A DNA stretch of 64,000 bases from assembly GCA_030998225.1 (NCBI GenBank), contig JAPYXD010000718.1, positions 558,001 through 622,000 on the forward strand, read 5' to 3'. This DNA is from Diplolepis rosae. Its lineage: Eukaryota > Arthropoda > Insecta > Hymenoptera > Diplolepididae. The notes below the pieces were generated by a model. The model saw nothing but the letters and a program-made list of their open reading frames with translations. It had not been told where the DNA came from and did not search any database. Numbering within the stretch: the stretch's first letter is position 1; each line of letters opens with the position of its first letter. Made by a program: the position numbers and the translations under genes. Of the stretch, positions 26,800-37,146 are shown piece by piece.

Positions 26800-28000
26800 C
26801 ATTGAACTCGCGCATTACTTGGCCACTCTTTTCAAGACAGACTTCGTTTATCTCGCGTATTACTTGGCCACCTTACTTATAGTCAGAGTCCGGAAATCTC
26901 GCGTATTAGTTGGCCACTTTATAACAATTCTTATACTCCTAAGAATTCGCGCATTACTGGGCCACTCTTTTCAGGACAGACTTCGTCTAACTCGCGTATT
27001 ACGAGGCCACTTATAAAAATTCTTATACTCCTAAGAATTCGCGCATTACTTGGCCACTCTTTTCAGGACAGGCTTCGTCTAACTCGCGTATTACGAGGCC
27101 ACTTATGTATTTATATCAGTCATGAGTTCCATTGAACTCGCGCATTACTTGATCACCTTACTAAAAGTCAGAGACCGGAAATCTCGCGTATTGCTTGGCC
27201 ACTTTAGAAAAATTCTTATACTCCTATGAATTCGCGTATTACTTGGCCACTTTTTTCAAGACAGACTTCGCTTAACTCGCGTATTACTTGGCCCCTTATA
27301 AAAATTCTTACACTCCTAAGAACTCGCGCATTACTTGGCCACTTTACTTTAAGTCAGAGTCCGGAAATCTCGCGCATTACTTGGCCACTTTACTTTAAGT
27401 CAGAGTCCGGAAATCTCACGTATTACTTGGCCACTTGATAAAAATTCTAATACTCCTAAGAATTCGCGCATTACTTGGCCACTCTTTTCAGGACAGGCTT
27501 CGTCTAACTCGCGTATTACTTGGCCACTTTTAAAAATTCTTATACTCCTAAGAACTCTCGCATTACTTGGCCACTTTACTTTAAGTCAGAGTCCGGAAAT
27601 CTCGCGTATTAGTTGGCCACTTTATAACAATTCTTATACTCCTAAGAATTCGCGCATTACTGGGCCACTCTTTTCAGGACAGGCTTCGTCTAACTCGCGT
27701 GTTACGAGGCCACTTATGTGTTTATATCAGTCATGAGGTCCATTGAACTCGCGCATAACTTGATCACCTTACTTAAAGTCAGAGTCCGAAAATCTCGCGT
27801 ATTAGTTGGCCACTTTATAACAATTCTTATACTCCTAACAATTCGCGCATTACTTGGACACTCGTTTCAAGACAGACTTCGTTTAACTCGCGTATTACTT
27901 GGCCACTTATAAAAATTCTTATACTCCTAAGAACTCGCGCATTACTTGGCCACATTACTTTAAGTCAGAGTCCGGAAATCTCGCGTATTAGTTGGCCACT
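26800..28000 (+). repeat. Copy 1 of a segment duplicated 5,086 bp away
   Basis: Aligns with 31886-33086 in the same monomer order (27226/32312, 27718/32804). The canonical module here reads C-B-A-A-B-C-B-A-B-C-D-E-B-C-B-A-B-C. Confidence 0.7.
27748..27793 (+). repeat. Exemplar of monomer type E (A form with TGATCA core)
   Basis: 46 bp, linker as in A, but the core reads ACTTGATCACC instead of ACTTGGCCACC, so one 6-bp palindrome (TGGCCA) is replaced by another (TGATCA). E is found directly after D. Segment-specific variants are ACTCGATCACC (for example near 6451, 12528, 19112, 28138, 33882) and ACTTCATCACC (near 42318, 44103, 44899, 46728). Confidence 0.9.
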
Positions 28001-28084
28001 TTATAACAATTCTTATACTCCTAAGAATTCGCGCATTACTTGGCCACTCTTTTCAGGACTGGCTTCGTCTAACTCGCGTATTAC

Positions 28085-28960
28085 GAGGCCACTTATGTTT
28101 TTATATCATTCATGAGGTCCATTGAACTCGCGCATTACTCGATCACCTTACTTAAAGTCAGAGTCCGGAAATCTCGCGTATTACTTGGCCACTTTAGAAA
28201 AATTCTTATACTCCTATGAATTCGCGTATTACTTGGCCACTCTTTTCAAGACAGACTTTGTTTAACTCGCGCATTACTTGGCCACTCTTTTCAAGTCAGA
28301 GTCCGTTTATCTCGCGTATTACTTGGCCACCTTACTTATAGTCAGAGTTCGGAAACCTCGCGTATTAGTTGGCCACTTTATAACAATTCTTATACTCCTA
28401 AGAATTCGCGCATTACTTGGCCACTCTTTTCAGGACAGTCTTCGTCTAACTCGCATATTACGAGGCCACTTATGTATTTATATCAGTCATGAGTTCCATT
28501 GAACTCGCGCATTACTTGATCACCTTACTAAAAGTCAGAGTTCGGAAATGTCGCGTATTACTTGGCCACCTTACTTAAAGTCAGAGTCCGAAAATCTCGC
28601 GTATTAGTTGGCACTTTATAACAATTCTTATACTCCTAACAATTCGCGCATAGCTTGGCCACTCTTTTCAAGACAGACTTCGTTTAACTCGCGTATTACT
28701 TGGCCCCTTATAAAAATTCTTATACTCCTAAGAACTCGCGCATTACTTGGCCACTTTACTTTAAGTCAGAGTCCGGAAATCTCACGTATTACTTGGCCAC
28801 TTTAGAAAAATTCTTATACTCCTATGAATTCGCGTATTACTTGGCCACTCTTTTCAAGACAGACTTTGTTTAACTCGCGTATTACGAGGCCACTTATGTA
28901 TTTATATCAGTCCTGTGGTCCATTGAACTCGCGCATTACTTGGACACTCTTTTCAAGACA
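28085..28960 (+). repeat. Copy 1 of a 1,086-bp-spaced duplication
   Basis: Matches 29171-30046 (28608/29694, 28824/29910). Shares the E variant CTCGATCACC and the one-base core deletion GTTGGCACTTT. Confidence 0.75.
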
Positions 28961-29914
28961 GACTTCGTTTAACTCGCGTATTACTTGGCCACTTATAAAA
29001 ATTCTTATACTCCTAAGAACTCGCGCATTACTTGGCCACATTACTTTAAGTCAGAGTCCGGAAATCTCGCGTATTAGTTGGCCACTTCATAACAATTCTT
29101 ATACTCCTAAGAATTCGCGCATTACTTGGCCACTCTTTTCAGGACAGGCTTCGTCTAACTCGCGTATTACGAGACCACTTATGTATTTATATCAGTCATG
29201 TGGTCCATTGAACTCGCGCATTACTCGATCACCTTACTTAAAGTCAGAGTCCGGAAATCTCGCGTATTACTTGGCCACTTTAGAAAAATTCTTATACTCC
29301 TATGAATTCGCGTATTACTTGGCCACTCTTTTCAAGACAGACTTCGTTTAACTCGAGCATTACTTGGCCACTCTTTTCAAGACAGACTTCGTTTATCTCG
29401 CGTATTAATTGGCCACCTTACTTATAGTCAGAGTTCGGAAACCTCGCGTATTAGTTGGCCACTTTATAACAATTCTTATACTCCTAAGAATTCGCGCATT
29501 ACTTGGCCACTCTTTTCAGGACAGTCTTCGTCTAACTCGCATATTACGAGGCCACTTATGTATTTATATCAGTCATGAGTTCCATTGAACTCGCGCATTA
29601 CTTGATCACCTTACTAAAAGTCAGAGTTCGGAAATGTCGCGTATTACTTGGCCACCTTACTTAAAGTCAGAGTCCGAAAATCTCGCGTATTAGTTGGCAC
29701 TTTATAACAATTCTTATACTCCTAACAATTCGCGCATAGCTTGGCCACTCTTTTCAAGACAGACTTCGCTTAACTCGCGTATTACTTGGCCCCTTATAAA
29801 AACTCTTACACTCCTAAGAACTCGCGCATTACTTGGCCACTTTACTTTAAGTCAGAGTCCGGAAATCTCGAGTATTACTTGGCCACTTTAGAAAAATTCT
29901 TATACTCCTATGAA

Positions 29915-29959
29915 TTCGCGTATTACTTGGCCACTCTTTTCAAGACAGACTTTGTTTAA
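29915..29959 (+). repeat. Exemplar of monomer type C (45 bp)
   Basis: Core plus TCTTTTCAAGACAGACTTTG and a short TTTAA tail. Two sub-forms alternate: 'Cg' (CAGGACAGGCTTCGTCTAA) and 'Ca' (CAAGACAGACTTCG or TTTG, then CTTAA, TTTAA or TTTAT). Cg leads to D or B. Ca ending TTTAT leads to A. C is the only monomer seen immediately before D. Confidence 0.93.
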
Positions 29960-30013
29960 CTCGCGTATTACGAGGCCACTTATGTATTTATATCAGTCCT
30001 GTGGTCCATTGAA
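29960..30013 (+). repeat. Exemplar of monomer type D (54 bp)
   Basis: This is the longest monomer. Its core carries ACGAGG in place of ACTTGG and is followed by TATGTATTTATATCAGTC and a tail, here CTGTGGTCCATTGAA. Tails vary in a segment-specific way: CATGAGTTCC, CATGAGGTCC, CATGAGGTGC, CTGTGGTCC, and a 2-bp shorter CAGCATGAGTTCC. The CTGTGGTCC tail is usually followed by C, the CATGAG tails usually by E. The 18-bp AT-rich stretch is absent from the other monomers. Confidence 0.93.
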
Positions 30014-30058
30014 CTCGCGCATTACTTGGCCACTCTTTTCAATACAGACTTCGTTTAT

Positions 30059-30104
30059 CTCGCGTATTACTTGGCCACCTTACTTAAAGTCAGAGTTCGG
30101 AAAT
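30059..30104 (+). repeat. Exemplar of monomer type A (46 bp)
   Basis: Core followed by a linker ending in AGTCAGAGTTCGGAAAT; the more frequent form has TCCGG instead of TTCGG. Two linker openings exist: CTTACTTAAAG, common after C monomers ending CGTTTAT or after another A, and TTTACTTTAAG, common after B. A is followed by B or by another A, and sometimes by C. HOR-specific variants of the next core include CTCACG, CTCGAG and CTCGGG, useful as tags for tracing duplicated segments. Confidence 0.93.
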
Positions 30105-30150
30105 CTCGCGTATTACTTGGCCACCTTACTTAAAGTCAGAGTCCGAAAAT

Positions 30151-30198
30151 CTCGCGTATTAGTTGGCCACTTTATAACAATTCTTATACTCCTAACAA
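30151..30198 (+). repeat. Exemplar of monomer type B (48 bp)
   Basis: Core (here with AGTTGG) plus a linker whose 3' half is AATTCTTATACTCCTAACAA. Sub-forms: TTTATAACAATT with AGTTGG cores, TTTAGAAAAATT ending CCTATGAA, TTGATAAAAATTCTAATACT, and the 47-bp TTATAAAAATT. When the next core begins with T the junction forms GAATTC (EcoRI) and the next monomer is nearly always C; when it begins with C the next is nearly always A. Confidence 0.93.
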
Positions 30199-30233
30199 TT
30201 CGCGCATAGCTTGGCCACTCTTTTCAAGACAGA

Positions 30234-30250
30234 CTTCGCTTAACTCGCGT
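30234..30250 (+). other. CENP-B-box-like 17-mer at a C monomer junction (exemplar)
   Basis: CTTCGCTTAACTCGCGT spans the end of a C linker and the start of the next core. Against the minimal CENP-B box NTTCGNNNNANNCGGGN it matches 8 of 9 fixed bases; the single mismatch is C for the second-last-but-one G (CGCG instead of CGGG). The same arrangement recurs wherever a C linker of the CTTCGTCTAA, CTTCGCTTAA or CTTCGTTTAA form meets a CTCGCG core. The A junction (GTTCGGAAATCTCGCGT) has the same spacing with 7 of 9. Function is not shown; the match may be chance amplified by repetition. Confidence 0.35.
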
Positions 30251-30903
30251 ATTACTTGGCCCCTTATAAAAACTCTTACACTCCTAAGAACTCGCGCATT
30301 ACTTGGCCACTTTACTTTAAGTCAGAGTCCGGAAATCTCGAGTATTACTTGGCCACTTTAGAAAAATTCTTATACTCCTATGAATTCGCGTATTACTTGG
30401 CCACTCTTTTCAAGACAGACTTTGTTTAACTCGCGTATTACGAGGCCACTTATGTATTTATATCAGTCCTGTGGTCCATTGAACTCGCGCATTACTTGGC
30501 CACTCTTTTCAAGACAGACTTCGTTTATCTCGCGTATTACTTGGCCACCTTACTTAAAGTCAGAGTTCGGAAATCTCGCGTATTACTTGGCCACCTTACT
30601 TAAAGTCAGAGTCCGAAAATCTCGCGTATTAGTTGGCCACTTTATAACAATTCTTATACTCCTAACAATTCGCGCATAGCTTGGCCACTCTTTTCAAGAC
30701 AGACTTCGCTTAACTCGCGTATTACTTGGCCCCTTATAAAAATTCTTACACTCCTAAGAACTCGCGCATTACTTGGCCACTTTACTTTAAGTCAGAGTCC
30801 GGAAATCTCGAGGATTACTTGGCCACTTTAGAAAAATTCTTATACTCCTATGAATTCGCGTATTACTTGGCCACTCTTTTCAAGACAGACTTTGTTTAAC
30901 TCG

Positions 30904-33519
30904 CGCATTACTTGGCCACTCTTTTCAAGACAGACTTCGTTTATCTCGCGTATTAATTGGCCACCTTACTTATAGTCAGAGTTCGGAAATCTCGCGTATT
31001 AGTTGGCCACTTTATAACAATTCTTATACTCCTAAGAATTCGCGCATTACTTGGCCACTCTTTTCAGGACAGTCTTCGTCTAACTCGCATATTACGAGGA
31101 CACTTATGTATTTATATCAGTCATGAGTTCCATTGAACTCGCGCATTACTTGATCACCTTACTAAAAGTCAGAGTCCGGAAATCTCGCGTATTACTTGGC
31201 CACCTTACTTAAAGTCTGAGTCCGAAAATCTCGGGTATTAGTTGGCCACTTTATAACAATTCTTATACTCCTAACAATTCGCGCATAGCTTGGCCACTCT
31301 TTTCAAGACAGACTTCGCTTAACTCGAGTATTACTTGGCCCCTTATGAAAATTCTTACACTCCTAAGAACTCGCGCATTGCTTGGCCACTTTACTTTAAG
31401 TCAGAGTCCGGAAATCTCGCGTATTAGTTGGCCACTTTATAACAATTCTTATACTCCTTAGAATTCGAGCATTACTTGGCCACTCTTTTCAGGACAGGCT
31501 TCGTCTAACTCGCGTATTACGACGGCAATTATGTATTTATATCATTCATGAGGTCCATTGAACTCGCGCATTACTTGGCCACTCTTTTCAAGACAGACTT
31601 CGTTTATCTCGCGTATTACTTGGCCACCTTACTTATAGTCAGAGTTCGGAAATCTCGCGTATTAGTTGGCCACTTTATAACAATTCTTATACTCCTAAGA
31701 ATTCGCGTATTACTTGGACACTCTTTTCAAGACAGACTTCGTTTAACTCGCGTATTACTTGCCCACTTATAAAAATTCTTATACTCCAAAGAATTCGCGC
31801 ATTACTTGGCCACTCTTTTCAGGACAGGCTTCGTCTAACTCGCGTATTACGAGGCCACTTATGTCTTTATATCAGTCCTGTGGTCCATTGAACTCGCTCA
31901 TTACTTGGCCACTCTTTTCAAGACAGACTTCGTTTATCTCGCGTATTACTTGGCCACCTTACTTTTAGTCAGAGTCCGGAAATCTCGCGTATTAGTTGGC
32001 CACTTTATAACAATTCTTATACTCCTAAGAATTCGCGCATTACTTGGCCACTCTTTTCAGGACAGACTTCGTCTAACTCGCGTATTACGAGGCCACTTAT
32101 AAAAATTCTTATACTCCTAAGAATTCGCGCATTACTTGGCCACTCTTTTCAGGACAGGCTTCGTCTAACTCGCGTATTACGAGGCCACTTATGTATTTAT
32201 ATCAGTCATGAGTTCCATTGAACTCGCGCATTACTTGATCACCTTACTAAAAGTCAGAGACCGGAAATCTCGCGTATTAGTTGGCCACTTTATAAAAATT
32301 CTTATACTCCTATGAATTCGCGCATTACTTGGCCACTCTTTTCAAGACAGACTTCGCTTAACTCGCGTATTACTTGGCCCCTTATAAAAATTCTTACACT
32401 CCTAAGAACTCGCGCATTACTTGGCCACTTTACTTTAAGTCAGAGTCCGGAAATCTCGCGCATTACTTGGCCACTTTACTTTAAGTCAGAGTCCGGAAAT
32501 CTCACGTATTACTTGGCCACTTGATAAAAATTCTAATACTCCTAAGAATTCGCGCATTACTTGGCCACTATTTTCAGGACAGGCTTCGTCTAACTCGCGT
32601 ATTACTTGGCCACTTATAAAAATTCTTATACTCCTAAGAACTCTCGCATTACTTGGCCACTTTACTTTAAGTCAGAGTCCGGAAATCTCGCGTATTAGTT
32701 GGCCACTTTATAACAATTCTTATACTCCTAAGAATTCGCGCATTACTGGGCCACTCTTTTCAGGACAGGCTTCGTCTAACTCGCGTGTTACGAGGCCACT
32801 TATGTATTTATATCAGTCATGAGGTCCATTGAACTCGCGCATAACTTGATCACCTTACTTAAAGTCAGAGTCCGAAAATCTCGCGTATTAGTTGGCCACT
32901 TTATAACAATTCTTATACTCCTAACAATTCGCGCATTACTTGGACACTCGTTTCAAGACAGACTTCGTTTAACTCGCGTATTACTTGGCCACTTATAAAA
33001 ATTCTTATACTCCTAAGAACTCGCGCATTACTTGGCCACTTTACTTTAAGTCAGAGTCCGGAAATCTCGCGTATTAGTTGGCCACTTTATAACAATTCTT
33101 ATACTCCTTAGAATTCGCGCATTACTTGGCCACTCTTTTCAGGACAGGCTTCGTCTAACTCGCGTATTACGAGGCCACTTTTAAAAATTCTTATACTCCT
33201 AAGAATTCGCGCATTACTTGGCCACTCTTTTCAGGGCAGGCTTCGGGTAACTCGCGTATTACGAGGCCACTTATGTATTTATATCAGTCATGAGTTCCAT
33301 TGAACTCGCGCATTACTTGATCACCTTACTAAAAGTCAGAGACCGGAAATCTCGCGTATTGCTTGGCCACTTTATAAAAATTCTTATACTCCTATGAATT
33401 CGCGTATTACTTGGCCACTCCCTTCACGACAGACTTCGCTGAACTCGTGTATTACTTGGCCCCTTATAAAAATTCTTATACTCCTAAGAACTCGCGCATT
33501 ACTTGGCCACTTTACTTTA
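30904..33519 (+). repeat. Mixed-order satellite containing a 5,086-bp-spaced copy
   Basis: 31886-33086 is the partner of 26800-28000. At 31548 a D tail TCATGAGGTCC leads straight into C rather than E, as also at 26271, 52552 and 57890. No unique sequence. Confidence 0.75.
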
Positions 33520-36500
33520 AGTCAGAGTCCGAAAATCTCGCGTATTAGTTGGCCACGTTATAACAATTCTTATACTCCTAACAATTCGCGCATTACTTGG
33601 CCACTCTTTTCAAGACAGACTACGTTTAACTCGCGTATTACTTGGCCATATATAAAAATTCTTATACTCCTAAGAACTCGCGCATTACTTGGCCACATTA
33701 CTTTAAGTCAGAGTCCGGAAATCTCGCGTATTAGTTGGCCACTTTATAACAATTCTTATACTCTTTAGAATTCGCGCATTACTTGGCCACTCTTTTCAGG
33801 ACAGGCTTCGTCTAACTCGCGTATTACGAGGTCACTTATGTATTTATATCATTCATGAGGTCCATTGAACTCGCGCATTACTCGATCACCTTACTTAAAG
33901 TCAGAGTTCGGAAATCTCGCGTATTACTTGGCCACTTTAGAAAAATTCTTATACTCCTATGAATTCGCGTATTACTTGGCCACTCTTTTCAAGACAGACT
34001 TTGTTTAACTCGCGCATTACTTGGCCACTCTTTTCAAGACAGACTTCGTTTATCTCGCGTATTAATTGGCCACCTTACTTATAGTCAGAGTTCGGAAACC
34101 TCGCGTATTAGTTGGCCACTTTATAACAATTCTTATACTCCTAAGAATTCGCGCATTACTTGGCCACTCTTTTCAGGACAGGCTTCGTCTAACTCGCATA
34201 TTACGAGGCCACTTATGTATTTATATCAGTCATGAGTTCCATTCAACTCGCGCATTACTTGATCACCTTACTAAAAGTCAGAGTCCGGAAATCTCGCGTA
34301 TTACTTGGCCACCTTACTTAAAGGCAGCGTCCGAAAATCTCGCGTATTAGTTGGCCACTTTATAACAATTCTTATACTCCTAACAATTCGCGCATAGCTT
34401 GGCCACTCTTTTCAAGACAGACTTCGCTTAACTCGCGTATTACTTGGCCCCTTATAAAAATTCTTACACTCCTAAGAACTCGCGCATTACTTGGCCACTT
34501 TACTTTAAGTCAGAGTCCGGAAATCTCACGTATTACTTGGCCACTTGATAAAAATTCTAATACTCCTAAGAATTCGCGCATTACTTGGCCACTCTTTTCA
34601 GGACAGGCTTCGTCTAACTCGCGTGTTACGAGGCCACTTATGTATTTATATCAGTCATGAGTTCCATTGAACTCGCGCATTACTTGATCACCTTAATAAA
34701 AGTCAGAGTCCGGAAATCTCGAGTATTACTTGGCCAGTTTAGAAAAATTCTTATACTCCTATGAATTCGCGTATTACTTGGACACTCTTTTCAAGACAGA
34801 CTTCGTTTATCTCGCGCATTACTTGGCCACTTATAAAAATTCTTATACTCCTAAGAATTCGCGCATTACTTGGCCACTCTTTTCAGGACAGGCTTCGTCT
34901 AACTCGCGTATTACGAGGCCACTTATGTATTTATATCAGCATGAGTTCCATTGAACTCGCGCATTACTTGGCCACACTTTTCAAGACAGACTTTGTTTAT
35001 CTCGCGTATTACTTGGCCACCTTACTTAAAGTCAGAGTTCGGAAATCTCGCGTATTAGTTGGCCACTTTATAACAATTCTTATACTCCTAAGAATTCGCG
35101 CATTACTTGGCCACTCTTTTCAGGACAGGCTTCGTCTAACTCGCGTATTACTTGGCCACTTATAAAAATTCTTATACTCCTAAGAACTCGCGCATTACTT
35201 GTCAAATTTACTGAAAGTCAGAGTCCGGAAATCTCGCGTAGTAGTTGGCCACTTTATAACAATTCTTATACTCCTAAGAATTCGCGCATTACTTGGCCAC
35301 TCTTTTCAGGACAGGCTTCGTCTAACTCGCGTATTACGAGGCCACTTATAAAAATTCTTATACTCCTAAGAATTCGCGCATTACTTGGCCACTCTTTTCA
35401 TGACAGTCTTCGTCTAACTCGCGTGTTACGAGGCCACTTATGTGTTTATATCAGTCATGAGGTCCATTGAACTCGCGCATAACTTGATCACCTTACTTAA
35501 AGTCAGAGTCCGAAAATCTCGCGTATTAGTTGGCCACTTTATAACAATTCTTATACTCCTAACAATTCGCGCATTACTTGGACACTCGTTTCAAGACAGA
35601 CTTCGTTTAACTCGCGTATTACTTGGCCCCTTATAAAAATTCTTACACTCCTAAGAACTCGCGCATTACTTGGCCACTTTACTTTAAGTCAGAGTCCGGA
35701 AATCTCGCGCATTACTTGGCCACTTTACTTTAAGTCAGAGTCCGGAAATCTCACGTATTACTTGGCCACTTGATAAAAATTCTAATACTCCTAAGAATTC
35801 GCGCATTACTTGGCCACTCTTTTCAGGACAGGCTTCGTCTAACTCGCGTATTACTTGGCCACTTTACTTTAAGTCAGAGTCCGGAAATCTCGCGTATTAG
35901 TTGGCCACTTTATAACAATTCTTATACTCCTAAGAATTCGCGCATTACTGGGCCACTCTTTTCAGGACAGGCTTCGTCTAACTCGCGTGTTACGAGGCCA
36001 CTTATGTGTTTATATCAGTCATGAGGTCCATTGAACTCGCGCATAACTTGATCAACTTACTTAAAGTCAGTTTCCGTAAATCTCGCGTATTAGTTGGCCA
36101 CTTTATAACAATTCTTATACTCCTAACAATTCGCGCATTACTTGGACACTCGTTTCAAGACAGACTTCGTTTAACTCGCGTATTACTTGGCCACTTATAA
36201 AAATTCTTATACTCCTAAGAACTCGCGCATTACTTGGCCACTTTACTTTAAGTCAGAGTCCGGAAATCTCGCGTATTAGTTGGCCACTTTATAACAATTC
36301 TTATACTCCTTAGAATTCGCGCATTACTTGGCCACTCTTTTCAGGACAGGCTTCGTCTAACTCGCGTATTACGAGGCCACTTTTAAAAATTCTTATACTC
36401 CTAAGAACTCGCGCATTACTTGGCCACTCTTTTCAGGACAGGCTTCGTCTAACTCGCGTATTACGAGGCCACTTATGTATTTATATCAGTCATGAGTTCC

Positions 36501-37146
36501 ATTGAACTCGCGCATTACTTGATCACCTTACTAAAAGTCAGAGTCCGGAAATCTCGCGTATTGCTTGGCCACTTTAGAAAAATTCTTATACTCCTATGAA
36601 TTCGCGTATTACTTGGCCACTCTTTTCAAGACAGACTTCGCATAACTCGCGTATTACTTGGCCCCTTACAAAAATTCTTACACTCCTAAGAACTCGCGCA
36701 TTACTTGGCCACTTTACTTTAAGTCAGAGTCCGGAAATCTCGCGCATTACTTGGCCACTTTACTTTAAGTCAGAGTCCGGAAAGCTCACGTATTACTTGG
36801 CCACTTGATAAAAATTCTAATACTCCTAAGAATTCGCGCATTACTTGGCCACTCTTTTCAGGACAGGCTTCGTCTAACTCGCGTATTACTTGGCCACTTT
36901 TAAAAATTCTTATACTCCTAAGAACTCGCGCATTACTTGGCCACTTTACTTTAAGTCAGAGTCCGGAAATCTCGCGTATTAGTTGGCCACTTTATAACAA
37001 TTCTTATACTCCTAAGAATTCGCGAATCACTTGGCCTCTCTTTTCAGGACAGGCTTCGTCTAACTCGCGTGTTACGAGGCCACTTATGTGTTTATATCAG
37101 TCATGAGGTCCATTGAACTCGCGCATAACTTGATCACCTTACTTAA
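33520..37146 (+). repeat. Copy 1 of a 3.63-kb tandem higher-order repeat
   Basis: Offset 3,627-3,628 bp to copy 2, directly adjacent. Matching points include 33631/37258 (GGCCATATATAAAAATT), 34066/37693, 34761/38388, 36006/39634 and 36596/40224. About 35.40-35.64 kb does not match copy 2 although length is conserved. Confidence 0.88.

Larger units (their letters stand above)
29171..30046 (+). repeat. Copy 2 of the 1,086-bp-spaced duplication
   Basis: Partner of 28085-28960. Its end runs into the 470-bp decamer tandem, so the decamer amplified only in this copy. Confidence 0.75.
29915..30903 (+). repeat. 470-bp decamer tandem, two full units and a start of a third
   Basis: Units 29915-30384 and 30385-30854, then about 50 bp of a third. 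Parsed lengths 45+54+45+46+46+48+45+47+46+48 give exactly 470. Differences between units are a few single bases (AATACAGAC against AAGACAGAC, AAACTCTTAC against AAATTCTTAC further on). This is the cleanest example of the decamer. Confidence 0.9.

Noticed and set aside
28824..29351. Longest open reading frame (175 codons), and many shorter ones of 60-140 codons
   Set aside because: All are satellite translated in frame. The same core gives SRITWP, AHYLAT or RALLGH in the three frames, frames switch with monomer length, and identical peptides recur wherever a segment is duplicated. No independent start context, codon pattern or domain is visible.
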